Origin: Psychrobacter submarinus
GTDB taxonomy: Bacteria > Pseudomonadota > Gammaproteobacteria > Pseudomonadales > Moraxellaceae
DNA: 64,000 nucleotides
Direction: 5' to 3'
Assembly (NCBI RefSeq): GCF_904846685.1
Contig: NZ_CAJHBQ010000001.1
Span: 496,001-560,000, forward strand
The notes beneath the pieces were generated by a model, which worked only from the letters and a program-made list of their open reading frames with translations, did not search any database and had not been told where the DNA came from. Of this stretch, positions 18,045 through 29,954 are shown in pieces. How positions within the stretch are numbered: position 1 is the stretch's first letter; the number at the start of each line of letters is the position of its first letter. Position numbers and translations under genes: made by a program.

Positions 18045-18923
18045 CTATACCTTTTTCTCTTTCACTTGCGAGAAAATACCGCCTGGACGTACGATTAATA
18101 CAATAAGCATAACGACATAAGGTGCAATTTGACTCAGACCTAGTGGTAAGTAGCGACCTGCAAAAGGCTCTATCACCCCTACGAGCAAGCCCCCTGCCAG
18201 CGCGCCTGGCAAAGAGCCTAAACCGCCAATCACCGCCGCGGCGAATGCCTTGATGCCAAAGAGTAAGCCAACCGAGGGCTCAATCGCCCCTTTTGCCGCA
18301 AATAATATACCGGCAAGAGCCGCAACCACACCGGATAAGGCCCAAACGATACCGTTAACGCGCTTGACCGGGATGCCCATATAGTAAGCGGCCATCTGGT
18401 TTTGGCTGCTCGCTTGCATCGCAATGCCGAGGCGCGTATGGGCGAAGAAAAAATACAAAATAGAGGTTAAAGCGATGGTAGATACGATGATAATGATATC
18501 AACATAAGCGATACTTAGCGTGCCAAGCGCCAGCATCTTGCCCGAAAACGGCGTTTGCAGTGAAACGGGGTTGTGTCCCCATACCACACCGGCGCCAAAG
18601 CGGATCAAAAAGCCGATCGAGATGGTCAAAATGACCATGGCGAATTGCGGCTGACCGAAGATGCCACGAAGCACAAATCGATCTAGTAGATAGCCGAATA
18701 TCCCCATAATAATGGCGGCAAAAGTAATACCTAATAAAAAAGGAAGGTTTGCTTCATCGGTATTGATAAAGGCGATGCCCAAAAAAGCACCGAGCATCAG
18801 CATATCGCCTTGAGCAAAGTTTACGGCTTCAGAGGCTTTGTAAATGAGTACAAAACCCAGCGCTAAAAGCCCGTAGATACAACCATTAGCAATCCCGCTA
18901 ATGAGCAGTTGTAGGATATCCAT
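18045..18923 (-). CDS. livH: branched-chain-type ABC importer permease LivH
   Basis: A 292-residue permease with about eight hydrophobic segments. It begins with LLISGIANGCIYGLLALGFVLIYKASEAVNFAQGDM, the typical LivH N-terminus. The coupling loop is HTRLGIAMQASSQNQMAAYYMGIPVKRVN. It is the first gene of the operon, so the main promoter should lie in 18924-19100. The order livH-livM-livG-livF-ligase-binding protein differs from E. coli, where the binding protein is first. Confidence 0.93.
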   Translation of the reverse strand: MDILQLLISGIANGCIYGLLALGFVLIYKASEAVNFAQGDMLMLGAFLGIAFINTDEANLPFLLGITFAAIIMGIFGYLLDRFVLRGIFGQPQFAMVILTISIGFLIRFGAGVVWGHNPVSLQTPFSGKMLALGTLSIAYVDIIIIVSTIALTSILYFFFAHTRLGIAMQASSQNQMAAYYMGIPVKRVNGIVWALSGVVAALAGILFAAKGAIEPSVGLLFGIKAFAAAVIGGLGSLPGALAGGLLVGVIEPFAGRYLPLGLSQIAPYVVMLIVLIVRPGGIFSQVKEKKV

Positions 18924-19407
18924 AAATTCCCTTTTGTCTTAGCATTGCTATCCATTGCAATGTTTAAAGAAGTCGTTAGCTGAACCGACTCTATAATCAG
19001 ACTGCTTTTAAAGAACAATGTTTATTTAGGTTCAAACCATAAAATAAGTTAATAATAAACAAGATACATATACAAAAAAGCGGTACTAATAAATCATGCT
19101 ACATTTTTACTTTATAGCAACTCATTATCCCTGTCTACAAAAAATATACACTCATTTACCAAGGCTAGTCATTTGTTTATAAGCAGCACACAAAGACGAA
19201 TAAAATTTTGGTACATATTGATGCGATCCACGAGCGTCATAATGAGTGCAATACGGAAACTCTGCTTAAAAACGCATAGCTTAAAACACGTAGCTTAAAA
19301 CGTTCTGTATGATGTCACCATAGCGTAGCTTTTGAATTTTTAAACGGCTAGCATGCTATAATTTAGCCCATAATTTTTATCTATTCGCCCCATTTTAAGT
19401 AGTCATC
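18924..19407. other. 484-base divergent intergenic region
   Basis: It must hold the promoter of the liv-type operon (minus) and of the HI0933-type gene (plus). A TATAAT lies at about 19356-19361 on the plus strand with only a poorly spaced TTGAAT upstream. A short AGCTTAAAAC motif repeats three times near 19264-19300. No regulator gene or hairpin is seen. Confidence 0.4.
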
Positions 19408-20718
19408 ATGAGTCAACGGCAAAACCCAGCGTCAGCAGTTAAGTTATCTAATAAAGGTCATTTCGATGTCATTATCATCGGTGCAGGTGCGTCAGGACTC
19501 TATTGCGCGCTGACCGCAGGCCGCCGAGGCCGGCGCGTACTCGTGCTTGATCACGCCAATAAGGCGGGCAAAAAAATCCTGATGTCAGGCGGCGGACGCT
19601 GCAACTTTACCAATTACTTTGTTGAGCCTGAGCACTTTATCGGTGCTAACGAGCATTTTGCTAAATCAGCGCTGAGCCGTTATCCGAGTTGGGAGTTTAT
19701 CGGGATGGTAGAGCAGCATAAGATTGCTTATCATGAGCGTGAGCATGGCCAGTTATTTTGTGATAATTCTGCGCAAGATATCGTGACGATGTTACTTGCT
19801 GAATGTGCCGCCACCGGAGTGCAAGTTCGCCTCAACACCCAAGTTAATGCGGTTACCGCTCATCAAAATGAAAACGAAAAACGCTTTCAATTACTTACCA
19901 GTAAACAGCTGAGCAAAAAAGAGCTTAAAGAAGCCAGCAGTGAGCCAAAACTCCCTAAAACCACTTATCATTGCCAGTCTTTGGTTATCGCAACGGGCGG
20001 ACTCTCTATCCCGACAATGGGCGCAAGCGGCTTAGGTTACGAGCTGGCGCAGCAATTTGGGCATACGCTGACACCAATTGATGCAAGCCTTGTGCCTTTT
20101 ACCTTTACCGATAAGACAGGTGAGCTGCTGCGAGCGCTATCGGGTATTAGCTTGCCTGTGGTGGCCAGTAACACGCGCATTTCGTTTAAGCTACCGCTAC
20201 TCTTTACTCATCGCGGCCTGTCTGGCCCTGCTATGCTCCAGCTTTCGAACTACTGGCACACGGGTGAGACTATCGAGATTAATTTGCTCCCTGACTTTGA
20301 TATTACTGAGCTATTACTCACTCATAAAAAACAGCATCCAAAGCAGCTTATTCGCACGGTGCTAAGCGAAAATACTGACAACGCTTTGCCCAAAAAATTA
20401 CTAGTAGCATTACAAACTATGTTATGGGAAGACGTCAAAGAGATTGAGCTTGCAAATATCAAAGACGAGCGTTTGACTCAGATAGGTCAAGCGATCAATG
20501 GCTGGCAGCTTAAACCCTCTGGCACTGAGGGCTATCGCACCGCTGAGGTCACGCGCGGCGGCATTGATACTGACGAGGTATCATCAAAAACAATGGAGAG
20601 TAAATTGCAAGAAGGACTATACTTCATCGGTGAAGTGCTCGATGTTACCGGCTGGCTTGGTGGTTATAACTTTCAGTGGGCTTGGGCCAGCGGCTTTGTT
20701 TGCGGCGAGGTGGTATAG
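19408..20718 (+). CDS. HI0933-type NAD(P)/FAD-dependent oxidoreductase
   Basis: A 436-residue flavoprotein of the HI0933/YhiN group. It has an N-terminal Rossmann motif DVIIIGAGASGLYCALTAG (residues about 20-38), the family hallmark NKAGKKILMSGGGRCNFTN, and the second FAD segment LVIATGGLSIPTMGASGLGYELAQQFGH. The C-terminal signature is LYFIGEVLDVTGWLGGYNFQWAWASG. The fold is known but the physiological reaction is not established. It has a Lys/Glu-rich insert at about 150-185. It is a single-gene unit ending at the terminator 20747-20781 shared with nemA. Confidence 0.9.
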   Translation: MSQRQNPASAVKLSNKGHFDVIIIGAGASGLYCALTAGRRGRRVLVLDHANKAGKKILMSGGGRCNFTNYFVEPEHFIGANEHFAKSALSRYPSWEFIGMVEQHKIAYHEREHGQLFCDNSAQDIVTMLLAECAATGVQVRLNTQVNAVTAHQNENEKRFQLLTSKQLSKKELKEASSEPKLPKTTYHCQSLVIATGGLSIPTMGASGLGYELAQQFGHTLTPIDASLVPFTFTDKTGELLRALSGISLPVVASNTRISFKLPLLFTHRGLSGPAMLQLSNYWHTGETIEINLLPDFDITELLLTHKKQHPKQLIRTVLSENTDNALPKKLLVALQTMLWEDVKEIELANIKDERLTQIGQAINGWQLKPSGTEGYRTAEVTRGGIDTDEVSSKTMESKLQEGLYFIGEVLDVTGWLGGYNFQWAWASGFVCGEVV

Positions 20719-20746
20719 AAGAGTATTTTATAAATAACAAACAGTA

Positions 20747-20781
20747 AAAAGCCTCGACAACATGAAGCTATCGAGGCTTTT
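20747..20781. terminator. bidirectional terminator between convergent genes
   Basis: Stem AAAAGCCTCGA/TCGAGGCTTTT with a 13-base loop. It serves the HI0933-type gene on the plus strand and nemA on the minus strand. Confidence 0.88.
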
Positions 20782-20870
20782 GTATCTTGTGAATGATACT
20801 ATTTAAAGTTTTTGCGTAGGCTGGGTTTTTAACCCCCTACAATAGTTTATGCTAAGTTAAAGGTTACGGA

Positions 20871-21980
20871 CTAAGCCTGCTTTTGTTCCAAATAAGGATA
20901 ATCAGTGTAGCCAACCGTGCTGCCACCATAGAAAGACTCTGGATGCTGCTCATTGAGCGGTGCGCCTTTTTGGATACGCTCAGCGAGATCAGGGTTGGCA
21001 ATATAGTCACGACCGAATGCTACCGCATCGATATAACCTGCCTTGATATTTTTTTCTGCTTTATCGGCATCGTAGCCACCCGCCGCGATGATGGTCTGAT
21101 CGAACGCATCACGGACACGCTGACGGAACTCATCGCTATAAGGCGTACCACCTGCCCAATCTGGCTCTGACAGATGCAAATACATTAGACCACGCTTATT
21201 GATTTGCTCAATCAGCCAAATGTTATCGTCTTCTTCGTAGCCTCCCTCAACATTGTTGAATGTGCCCAGTGGCGAGATACGAATACCAATATGATCTGCA
21301 TCCCAAGCATCCACACATGCATCGATAACATCTAAGGTTAGACGCGCGCGGTTTTCGCGGCTGCCACCGTACTCATCATCACGCTGATTGGTATGCTCGG
21401 CCCAGAACTGATGTAGCAAGTAACCATGGGCCCCATGAACCTCTACCCCATCAAAGCCAGCTTCTTGAGCGTTTTTGGTTGCTTGAGCAAAATCAGCAAT
21501 GACTTGCTTGATTTCGTCTAGCGTGGCTGGGCGCGGCGGCGTGGCATCGACGCGGATGGCTTGGTTGTCACTATCACGCAATGAGGTACGGATACCTACA
21601 TCGACATCTGAGGCTGAAATTGGCGCACGGCGCTCAGGTTGTACGCTTTCGTGTGAGACAAGTCCTGTGTGCCATAGCTGGACGACAATCTTGCCACCTT
21701 TGGCATGGACATTGTCAACGATGGCTTTCCATGCAGTGACTTGATCTTGAGTATGTAGCCCTGGTGCGCCTGCATAGCCTTTTGCTTGAAACGATACCTG
21801 CGTCGCTTCAGTGATGACAAGGCCCGCCCCTGCACGCTGCGAGTAGTACTCTGCTGCCCATGTGATAGGGACATCGCCTGGCTCGACTGCGCGCAGACGG
21901 GTCAGAGGTGCCATAATGATACGGTTTTTGAGTGTTTGGCTGCCCATTTTGACAGGTTCAAATAAACTATCGTGTGCCAT
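20871..21980 (-). CDS. nemA: alkene reductase, Old Yellow Enzyme family
   Basis: A 369-residue FMN-dependent TIM-barrel ene-reductase (NemA / N-ethylmaleimide reductase type), reducing activated C=C bonds with NADPH. Landmarks are SLFEPVKMGSQTLKNRIIMAPLTRLRA at the N-terminus, QLWHTGLVSH, and the barrel motif GFDGVEVHGAHGYLLHQFWAEHTNQRDDEYGGS. The FMN-phosphate segment is IIAAGGYDADKAEKNI followed by VAFGRDYIANPDL. The length is normal. An AGGACA site precedes the ATG. In many proteobacteria nemA is controlled by an adjacent TetR gene (NemR), but none is next to it here. Confidence 0.93.
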   Translation of the reverse strand: MAHDSLFEPVKMGSQTLKNRIIMAPLTRLRAVEPGDVPITWAAEYYSQRAGAGLVITEATQVSFQAKGYAGAPGLHTQDQVTAWKAIVDNVHAKGGKIVVQLWHTGLVSHESVQPERRAPISASDVDVGIRTSLRDSDNQAIRVDATPPRPATLDEIKQVIADFAQATKNAQEAGFDGVEVHGAHGYLLHQFWAEHTNQRDDEYGGSRENRARLTLDVIDACVDAWDADHIGIRISPLGTFNNVEGGYEEDDNIWLIEQINKRGLMYLHLSEPDWAGGTPYSDEFRQRVRDAFDQTIIAAGGYDADKAEKNIKAGYIDAVAFGRDYIANPDLAERIQKGAPLNEQHPESFYGGSTVGYTDYPYLEQKQA

Positions 21981-22221
21981 AATCTGTCCTATTGGTTATT
22001 GTTGCTATTTATGATCTTTAGTTATAGCAACCATCAATCATACTAATTATCATCGCATGCTGTTTAGAAAAACTTATAATATCATTAGTAAATCTACGTT
22101 CAGCGCCTACCTTTATAGGGGACAGATTTCCTTATTCCAAGCAATATTTACAAACAGATACAGTAATATTCACCCATACAAATATTCGTATTTATTTACT
22201 ACGAAGACTGTTTACTAAGCC

Positions 22222-23151
22222 TTAAATACTGTTCGTCTGCGTCTTGTCTTTTGGCTTTAGCATTTTCTTAATTGACAGCTCTAGTGACAAATACGTGCCG
22301 ATCAATATCACAATCGAACCAATGATGGCTTGTATATTTAGCGCCTCGCCAAGCAATAGATAGCCCAAAATAATCGCAAAAATTGGAATGACTAACGTGA
22401 TACTCGTGGCACGCGTTGGCCCAATATTTTTGATCAACTGATTCATAAAAATAAGGGCAATGGCGGTTGAAAACACACCAATACAAATCACCGAAACCCA
22501 TGCCTTTATGCTGATCGCTTTGCCATAAGGAAACTCTGTAAAAGCCACCGGCAGCATGATAAGGCTACCGATGATGAGTGAGCCTGCCGTGATCGCAACA
22601 GGGGAGACATTAAACAGATAATTTTTGGTGATGTTTGCGCCAAGCGCGTAACCCACACAAGCGAATAGCGCGTAGCCCATCGGTAATAGCCCTTCAATCA
22701 AGCCTTTACCCTGCTCCCCGCCACCAAATAAGTTTTCGCTCATCAATATAATCACCCCAACTACCCCAATCACCAATCCAAGCGCTTGTTTTTTGGACAG
22801 TCTGTCTTTAAAGAAGACGCGAGCGATAAAGCCGCTCATCATCGGTACGGAAGCGTTTAGTACGGCGAGTACGCCTGCATTCACTGACTGCGCAGAAAAA
22901 GAGAACAATACAAATGGCAATGCGGCGGAGAATAAACCAACCAGCGACAGCATTTTCCAGTGCTGTTTGATACCGTCTCTGTTTTTCTTTTTTAGCAGTA
23001 CAAAGACGAGCATGACCAATCCTGCAAAAATCACCCGCAAACTGGCAAATGCCAACGAACCAAACTCAGGCACGCCGATCCGATAAAACACAAAAGAAAG
23101 TGACCACATGAAAGAGAGGGTCACAAAGATGATGAGGTCACGGTTGGTCAT
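22222..23151 (-). CDS. DMT-superfamily transporter (EamA type)
   Basis: A 309-residue inner-membrane protein with ten hydrophobic segments in two EamA repeats. The first begins FVTLSFMWSLSFVFYRIGVPEFG. The second, after about residue 155, includes YALFACVGYALGANITKNYL and ends with IGSIVILIGTYLSLEL. Such proteins usually export metabolites or amino acids; the substrate is not predictable. AGGATT lies before the ATG. It is a single gene with no obvious hairpin just after its stop. Confidence 0.88.
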   Translation of the reverse strand: MTNRDLIIFVTLSFMWSLSFVFYRIGVPEFGSLAFASLRVIFAGLVMLVFVLLKKKNRDGIKQHWKMLSLVGLFSAALPFVLFSFSAQSVNAGVLAVLNASVPMMSGFIARVFFKDRLSKKQALGLVIGVVGVIILMSENLFGGGEQGKGLIEGLLPMGYALFACVGYALGANITKNYLFNVSPVAITAGSLIIGSLIMLPVAFTEFPYGKAISIKAWVSVICIGVFSTAIALIFMNQLIKNIGPTRATSITLVIPIFAIILGYLLLGEALNIQAIIGSIVILIGTYLSLELSIKKMLKPKDKTQTNSI

Positions 23152-23756
23152 TAGGTAATCCTATTAAGTGCTTAGACTGCATTTGCCAACTCGTGTCGGT
23201 CATAACCGTCTGATATGTGGTGGAGGCTAACGTGCTAATAAGGCACTATGATGGTAAATCTATAACCACATTGTATATCGCTTTTTATAGGTGTTATCGC
23301 GCACTCTTATGGATTAACCTGTCTTACTTAAAGCCATTTCACGATGTCTAGCTTTTCTATATCTTAGATAATTGGGTAAAATACTTTATCGAGCGAAAAA
23401 CCAGCAGACGCTGCTACCCTAAAATTTGTCTACTTTAGCTTATTTTAGCGCTTTATTATTTATATACTGGCAAACTCCAAAGTCACTCTTGAGTCATTAC
23501 CCTCATCAGTATGTATAAGAATAGAACCTATCTTGATATCGAAGCTTTCTAACAATAAGACTCATTGATAGATAATCTTAATAATATCAAAGTACAACCA
23601 ATACCATCTAATCAGTAGGAGTTTTCCTTAAAAATATAATAATTGATATTTGTTTGCTAATTTTTTACTATCTAAGAGGTATTGGCTCGTATCTGGCGAT
23701 ACAAAAATAGATGACAAATATGATTAGTAAGATTTATAAATTATTGAGGAATGATT
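23152..23756. other. 605-base AT-rich intergenic region
   Basis: It separates divergent genes. No ORF, clear hairpin, tRNA or repeat was recognised. It should include the promoter of the secreted protein at 23757. Confidence 0.5.
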
Positions 23757-24170
23757 ATGAAAAGGATAGCTTTATGCATCAGTGCTATGTCAGTTGCAAC
23801 GGCAGGATTTTGCGGGGTTGGTCAGTTCTCAGATGAGACCACCTGCTACGTTTATAAACAAGAAAAATTACACAAAAAGCTAAACTGTCAGTATGAGGGC
23901 GCTGAAGGTGCAGCGATGAGTTATAGCTTTAGGCAGGTCTCTTATAACCTGCCAGGACTTGGCAAAATGGCCACATCTAATCAAGCAAACTACAATGACC
24001 GTAATGAAATCACTGGATGGACGACCACCGTCAATGATGAGCCAGCCATTATCAGATATCGTTTGCCAAGCAATCAGCGTATCGTCAGTGATGCCTATGC
24101 GCAGTCTGGCAAAACGGTGATGCATTGTTATCTTAGTACCAAATCGCAGTGGGAAATTTGTGCTGAGTAG
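23757..24170 (+). CDS. hypothetical secreted protein
   Basis: A 137-residue protein with a signal peptide (MKRIALCISAMSVATAGFCG, cleavage near residue 20). The mature part has four Cys (around TTCYVYKQ, KLNCQYEG, MHCYLST and EICAE), suggesting two disulfides in the periplasm. An ATG two codons upstream (23751) is only one base from GAGGA, so 23757 with proper spacing is preferred. No family is recognised. It is a single gene with a hairpin at 24202. Confidence 0.65.
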   Translation: MKRIALCISAMSVATAGFCGVGQFSDETTCYVYKQEKLHKKLNCQYEGAEGAAMSYSFRQVSYNLPGLGKMATSNQANYNDRNEITGWTTTVNDEPAIIRYRLPSNQRIVSDAYAQSGKTVMHCYLSTKSQWEICAE

Positions 24171-24201
24171 CGCTGAATGCTTCTGAAGGTTAAGATGTAC
24201 C

Positions 24202-24226
24202 AAAGCTGAGTATTTTACTCAGCTTT
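24202..24226 (+). terminator. probable terminator of the secreted-protein gene
   Basis: A perfect 11-bp stem, AAAGCTGAGTA/TACTCAGCTTT, with a 3-base loop. The T tract is short. Confidence 0.6.
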
Positions 24227-24429
24227 ATGATGAGTATAACCAAGAACTAATGGGTTACCTTTATCAGCCCAACTCTAATTATCCCATTAACACTCTTTAC
24301 TCTTCTAAAACTACAAATAACCTTTCCTACTCCCTACCACACTCATTGAACTCCAGCTCTGTATCATTAAAAATATCAGTATCTATTTGTAGCACTCCCC
24401 TATAAAAACGATTTGAAAAAGGATCCATC

Positions 24430-25449
24430 ATGAAACTACGCATCCTAAAATCTGCCGTCACCAACCCGTGGTTTAACCTCGCCACCGAAGACTGGATATT
24501 TAACACCCTCAACCCCGACTCGCACACGCTTTTCCTATGGCGCAATAGCGAGACCGTGGTCATTGGCCGCTCACAAAATCCATGGGTAGAATGCAAAATC
24601 GATAAGATGGAAGCAGACGAGGTGTTTTTGGCGCGGCGACAGAGTGGCGGCGGCGCGGTGTTTCATGATTTGGGCAATACCAACTTTACCTTTTTGTCAC
24701 CCAAGTCCGACTACGACCAAGATGCTAACTTCACTATTATCGTCAATGCGCTAAAAAAACTCGGTATCGATGCTGAGCAGTCCGGACGTAATGACATGCA
24801 AGTCGGCGATAAGAAAATATCAGGCAGCGCCTTTAAGCATGCATCTGACCGTAGCTTTCATCATGGCACATTGCTCGTGAACGCTAATATGCAAAAACTC
24901 GGCGATTATCTCAATCCTCATCCGCTCAAGCTGCAAGCCAAAGGCATTAAATCAGTGCGTTCTCGCGTTGCCAACCTAGTTGAGTTTAGTGAAGACATTA
25001 ATCACGAAGTACTATCTGCGGCTCTTATCGAGGCGTTTCGTGAGTACTATCATGACACTGATTATGGCGACACCGCGCCAGTAGAAGAGTTGGATGAAGC
25101 CAGTCTCGCCAAGCAACCTAACTTGAATAAATACTATCAGCAAATGGCAGATTGGGATTGGCGCTTTGGTAAGACGCCGCAGTTCAGCCATCATATAGAA
25201 ACCCGCTTTGATTGGGGCATTATTGATTTACATATGGACGTTCAACAAGCTGTCATTAAAGAGGTGGTTGTTTTCTCTGATGCTTTGAATGTTGAATTGA
25301 TTGACCTATTAAAAGAGACTTTGACAGGTATTAAATATGATAGACATGAAGTAAGAGCCAAGCTTGCTGAGTTAGCCAAAGCGCATCCTGATTTGGCAGC
25401 GCAAATTGATGACGTATCTGCATGGTTGCTTAGCGAGATGGAAGGGTAA
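24430..25449 (+). CDS. lplA: lipoate--protein ligase A
   Basis: A 339-residue enzyme attaching free lipoate, via lipoyl-AMP, to the lipoyl domains of 2-oxoacid dehydrogenases and the glycine cleavage H protein. The N-terminal catalytic domain has TLFLWRNSETVVIGRSQNPW, the lipoate-binding RRQSGGGAVFHDLGNTNFTF and DKKISGSAF with its catalytic Lys. The C-terminal accessory domain (about 255-339) is present, so this is the full LplA type rather than LplJ. AAAGGATCC precedes the ATG. It ends at a strong terminator and has no lip genes nearby. Confidence 0.95.
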   Translation: MKLRILKSAVTNPWFNLATEDWIFNTLNPDSHTLFLWRNSETVVIGRSQNPWVECKIDKMEADEVFLARRQSGGGAVFHDLGNTNFTFLSPKSDYDQDANFTIIVNALKKLGIDAEQSGRNDMQVGDKKISGSAFKHASDRSFHHGTLLVNANMQKLGDYLNPHPLKLQAKGIKSVRSRVANLVEFSEDINHEVLSAALIEAFREYYHDTDYGDTAPVEELDEASLAKQPNLNKYYQQMADWDWRFGKTPQFSHHIETRFDWGIIDLHMDVQQAVIKEVVVFSDALNVELIDLLKETLTGIKYDRHEVRAKLAELAKAHPDLAAQIDDVSAWLLSEMEG

Positions 25450-25455
25450 CGGATT

Positions 25456-25498
25456 GCGGTTGTAAACCCAATATAGGCTTACAACCGCTTTTATTTTT
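25456..25498 (+). terminator. lplA terminator
   Basis: A perfect 10-bp stem, GCGGTTGTAA/TTACAACCGC, with a 13-base loop and a TTTTATTTTT tail, starting 7 bases after the lplA stop. Confidence 0.88.
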
Positions 25499-25774
25499 AT
25501 TCTAAGCCATCCAAAATCATCTTCACTTCAGTCACATACTGACCCAAATCAGGCTCTAGATGAAAACCCTCTATTGGCGTCGGCAAGCCTTTTTGTTTGC
25601 CGAGTCTCACGATAATCGCATTCTCTTCAGGGAGCACGAGCACCCGCTGTCCTAAGTGTCCAAGCATCGCGTAATATAGGCATTGCCAGTCACGACCAAG
25701 CCTAAACTGATAATAATCAGTAGCGCTACAATAGGTAAAATAATCCATTTAAATAGAGTCTTTAACACTACCAT
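25497..25774 (-). pseudogene. serine hydrolase (beta-lactamase family) gene with internal deletion
   Basis: Two frames together show the ends of one gene. From an ATG at 25774, preceded by AAGGA, the frame reads a membrane anchor starting MVVLKTLFKWIILPIVALLI, then runs into a stop after about 38 codons. In the next frame the C-terminal part of a beta-lactamase-fold serine hydrolase follows (LYYAMLGHLGQRVLVLPEEN then IIVRLGKQ). The catalytic SxxK and YxN region is missing. The join falls near 25680, where the two frames overlap in GCCTATATTACGCG. A large in-gene deletion with loss of frame is the simplest reading. Confidence 0.7.
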
Positions 25775-26425
25775 TATAAAATCCTTTTTTATGGCGTGGT
25801 TGATGAGGGCGATTGAGTAACGTTGACAGGGTTTAATTTAACATGGATGTGAAATTTTGGGAGGTGGATTTTTAGGTAGTGAGCTTAGAATTTGGGCTGA
25901 GCTTTTATTTAAGCGAATCAACGAGACAAACCAACTAAAGCTATGTTGCTCTATGGTAGGCTGATATAGTTTGATGATTATAAGTTCGTTTGTATTCCAT
26001 AAATAGAGCGGGGCTAAAAGCCCAACCTACGCTTGCTTTATCCATTTATAGTATCACTAATAAAGCTAAACTTTCATTTATTGAGTGTGTGCTCATTTTT
26101 ACCAATGCACATACGTGTGAGGTTGCAGAGAGTAAAGCGGCATGGATATAGAGCCATTGGGTCATAAGAAATGGTCTACAAGATGCAAGTACTGAGCTTC
26201 GTTTGTAGCCAAAGTCTCATAATGGCAATACGCTGCTATTATTAAGAGATATGAACAATCGATACAGAGGACTGCACTGTGATATGCGCGGGTACTTTGA
26301 CGGTGTAGTTTTGGGCTGTAAGATATATTAGTGCGTAGATAGAATATAAAAACATTGCTTTACAAAAATCTATAGCGTAGTATATTACTCTTATAAAATG
26401 CAAAACATTTATCGAGTATGGAATT
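25775..26425. other. 651-base gap with no recognised gene
   Basis: AT-rich. It contains a short GGGGCTAAAAGCCC palindrome-like piece near 26009. No coding region or transposase relic could be supported. It probably belongs to the same accessory patch as the broken hydrolase and the unknown lipoprotein. Confidence 0.4.
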
Positions 26426-27373
26426 ATGAATTTAAAGGTTAATTTTTTAGTGATAGCTTTAGCAGCATCACTAGTTGGTTGTGGATCAGATAGTGATTCT
26501 TCAAATACTAATGTTTCAGACAGTATACCACCTGAAATAACAAATCCGAACCCTGATCCAAACCCCGATCCAGTTCCAAACCCTTCTTTTACTTCAAACA
26601 TATTAGGGGATGCTCTAAATAGAGGTTACGCTGGTAGTTACAGTCTTACTTGCGAACAGTTTGTAGCACTTGGAGAGACTAAAACGATAAACAGGACTTT
26701 GACTATTGACGCATCTGGAATAAAAATCAATGGTGACACTTTATACAATAATAACGATAAAGGTAGTATTCAAATTCTCAAAGAGGACGTTCTAAATCAC
26801 GATGCTTTTCTAATTACTCCCCCAGAGGAATCAAAATATTCTCTCTCTTCTATCAGTTATGATGAAGATTTGCGTTCAGAAATCATCACTATAAGTGAAA
26901 AGGCCAACAATGATTTTGGTAGTATTAGCTATTCTTGCCCTGTTGCTTTCAGTAATCCTAGCTACTTCGCAAACAACATAGGTAACATTCTAAGTAAATA
27001 CGTGGATGAACCTCTAAATGTAGAATGTATTGATTACGCTACTCCCAGAGATCTTATTACCCTTAATGGTGGGCCCAAAACTAATAGAGAGCTTTATATA
27101 GACGATAACAATTCATTACATGTAGATGACATGGTTTACTATGGTTCGGACTTTAAAAACAATAATTTTTTAGTCCTCAGTTTCCGCGTTTTAGATTCTG
27201 ATAATAAATTCCAGAACCAGTTTACAAGCACTAATGAAGTTAAAGCTGATAGTCCAAACTCAGACCAAAAGAGAAATTCCGTTACGGTATTTTTTGATGG
27301 AGATGATAAGTTTACTGCATTGACTATTAGCACTCCAGATACTCAGGGTATTAGAACTTGCGGTCCTAGATAG
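26426..27373 (+). CDS. hypothetical lipoprotein with Asn-Pro-Asp-Pro linker
   Basis: A 315-residue predicted lipoprotein. The signal sequence ends in LVGC with the acylated Cys at residue 19. A Ser/Asp-rich stretch follows, then a repetitive linker NPNPDPNPDPVPNP (about 41-54) and an acidic, Asn-rich domain. Four Cys in the mature domain (SLTCEQF, SYSCPVA, NVECIDY, IRTCGPR) could form disulfides. No known domain is recognised. The gene is more AT-rich than its neighbours, which fits acquired DNA. The lipid anchor implies a periplasmic or outer-membrane location. Confidence 0.7.
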   Translation: MNLKVNFLVIALAASLVGCGSDSDSSNTNVSDSIPPEITNPNPDPNPDPVPNPSFTSNILGDALNRGYAGSYSLTCEQFVALGETKTINRTLTIDASGIKINGDTLYNNNDKGSIQILKEDVLNHDAFLITPPEESKYSLSSISYDEDLRSEIITISEKANNDFGSISYSCPVAFSNPSYFANNIGNILSKYVDEPLNVECIDYATPRDLITLNGGPKTNRELYIDDNNSLHVDDMVYYGSDFKNNNFLVLSFRVLDSDNKFQNQFTSTNEVKADSPNSDQKRNSVTVFFDGDDKFTALTISTPDTQGIRTCGPR

Positions 27374-27469
27374 TATATCGTATTGATTCTTTGCTAATAC
27401 TAATATGATAATAAAAGCTGAACATTACGTTTAGCTCTTATTATCTATAAAATATGAAGAATTAAACCC

Positions 27470-29954
<2,485 letters not shown>

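Noticed and set aside
25775-26425. Possible transposase relic in the gap near the unknown lipoprotein
   Set aside because: Short open stretches were translated in more than one frame but no transposase motif or terminal repeat could be supported.
26242-26601. 119-codon minus-strand ORF with a Gly/Phe-rich start
   Set aside because: The Gly-rich part is the reverse of the NPDP linker of the plus-strand lipoprotein. No ribosome site or family supports it.
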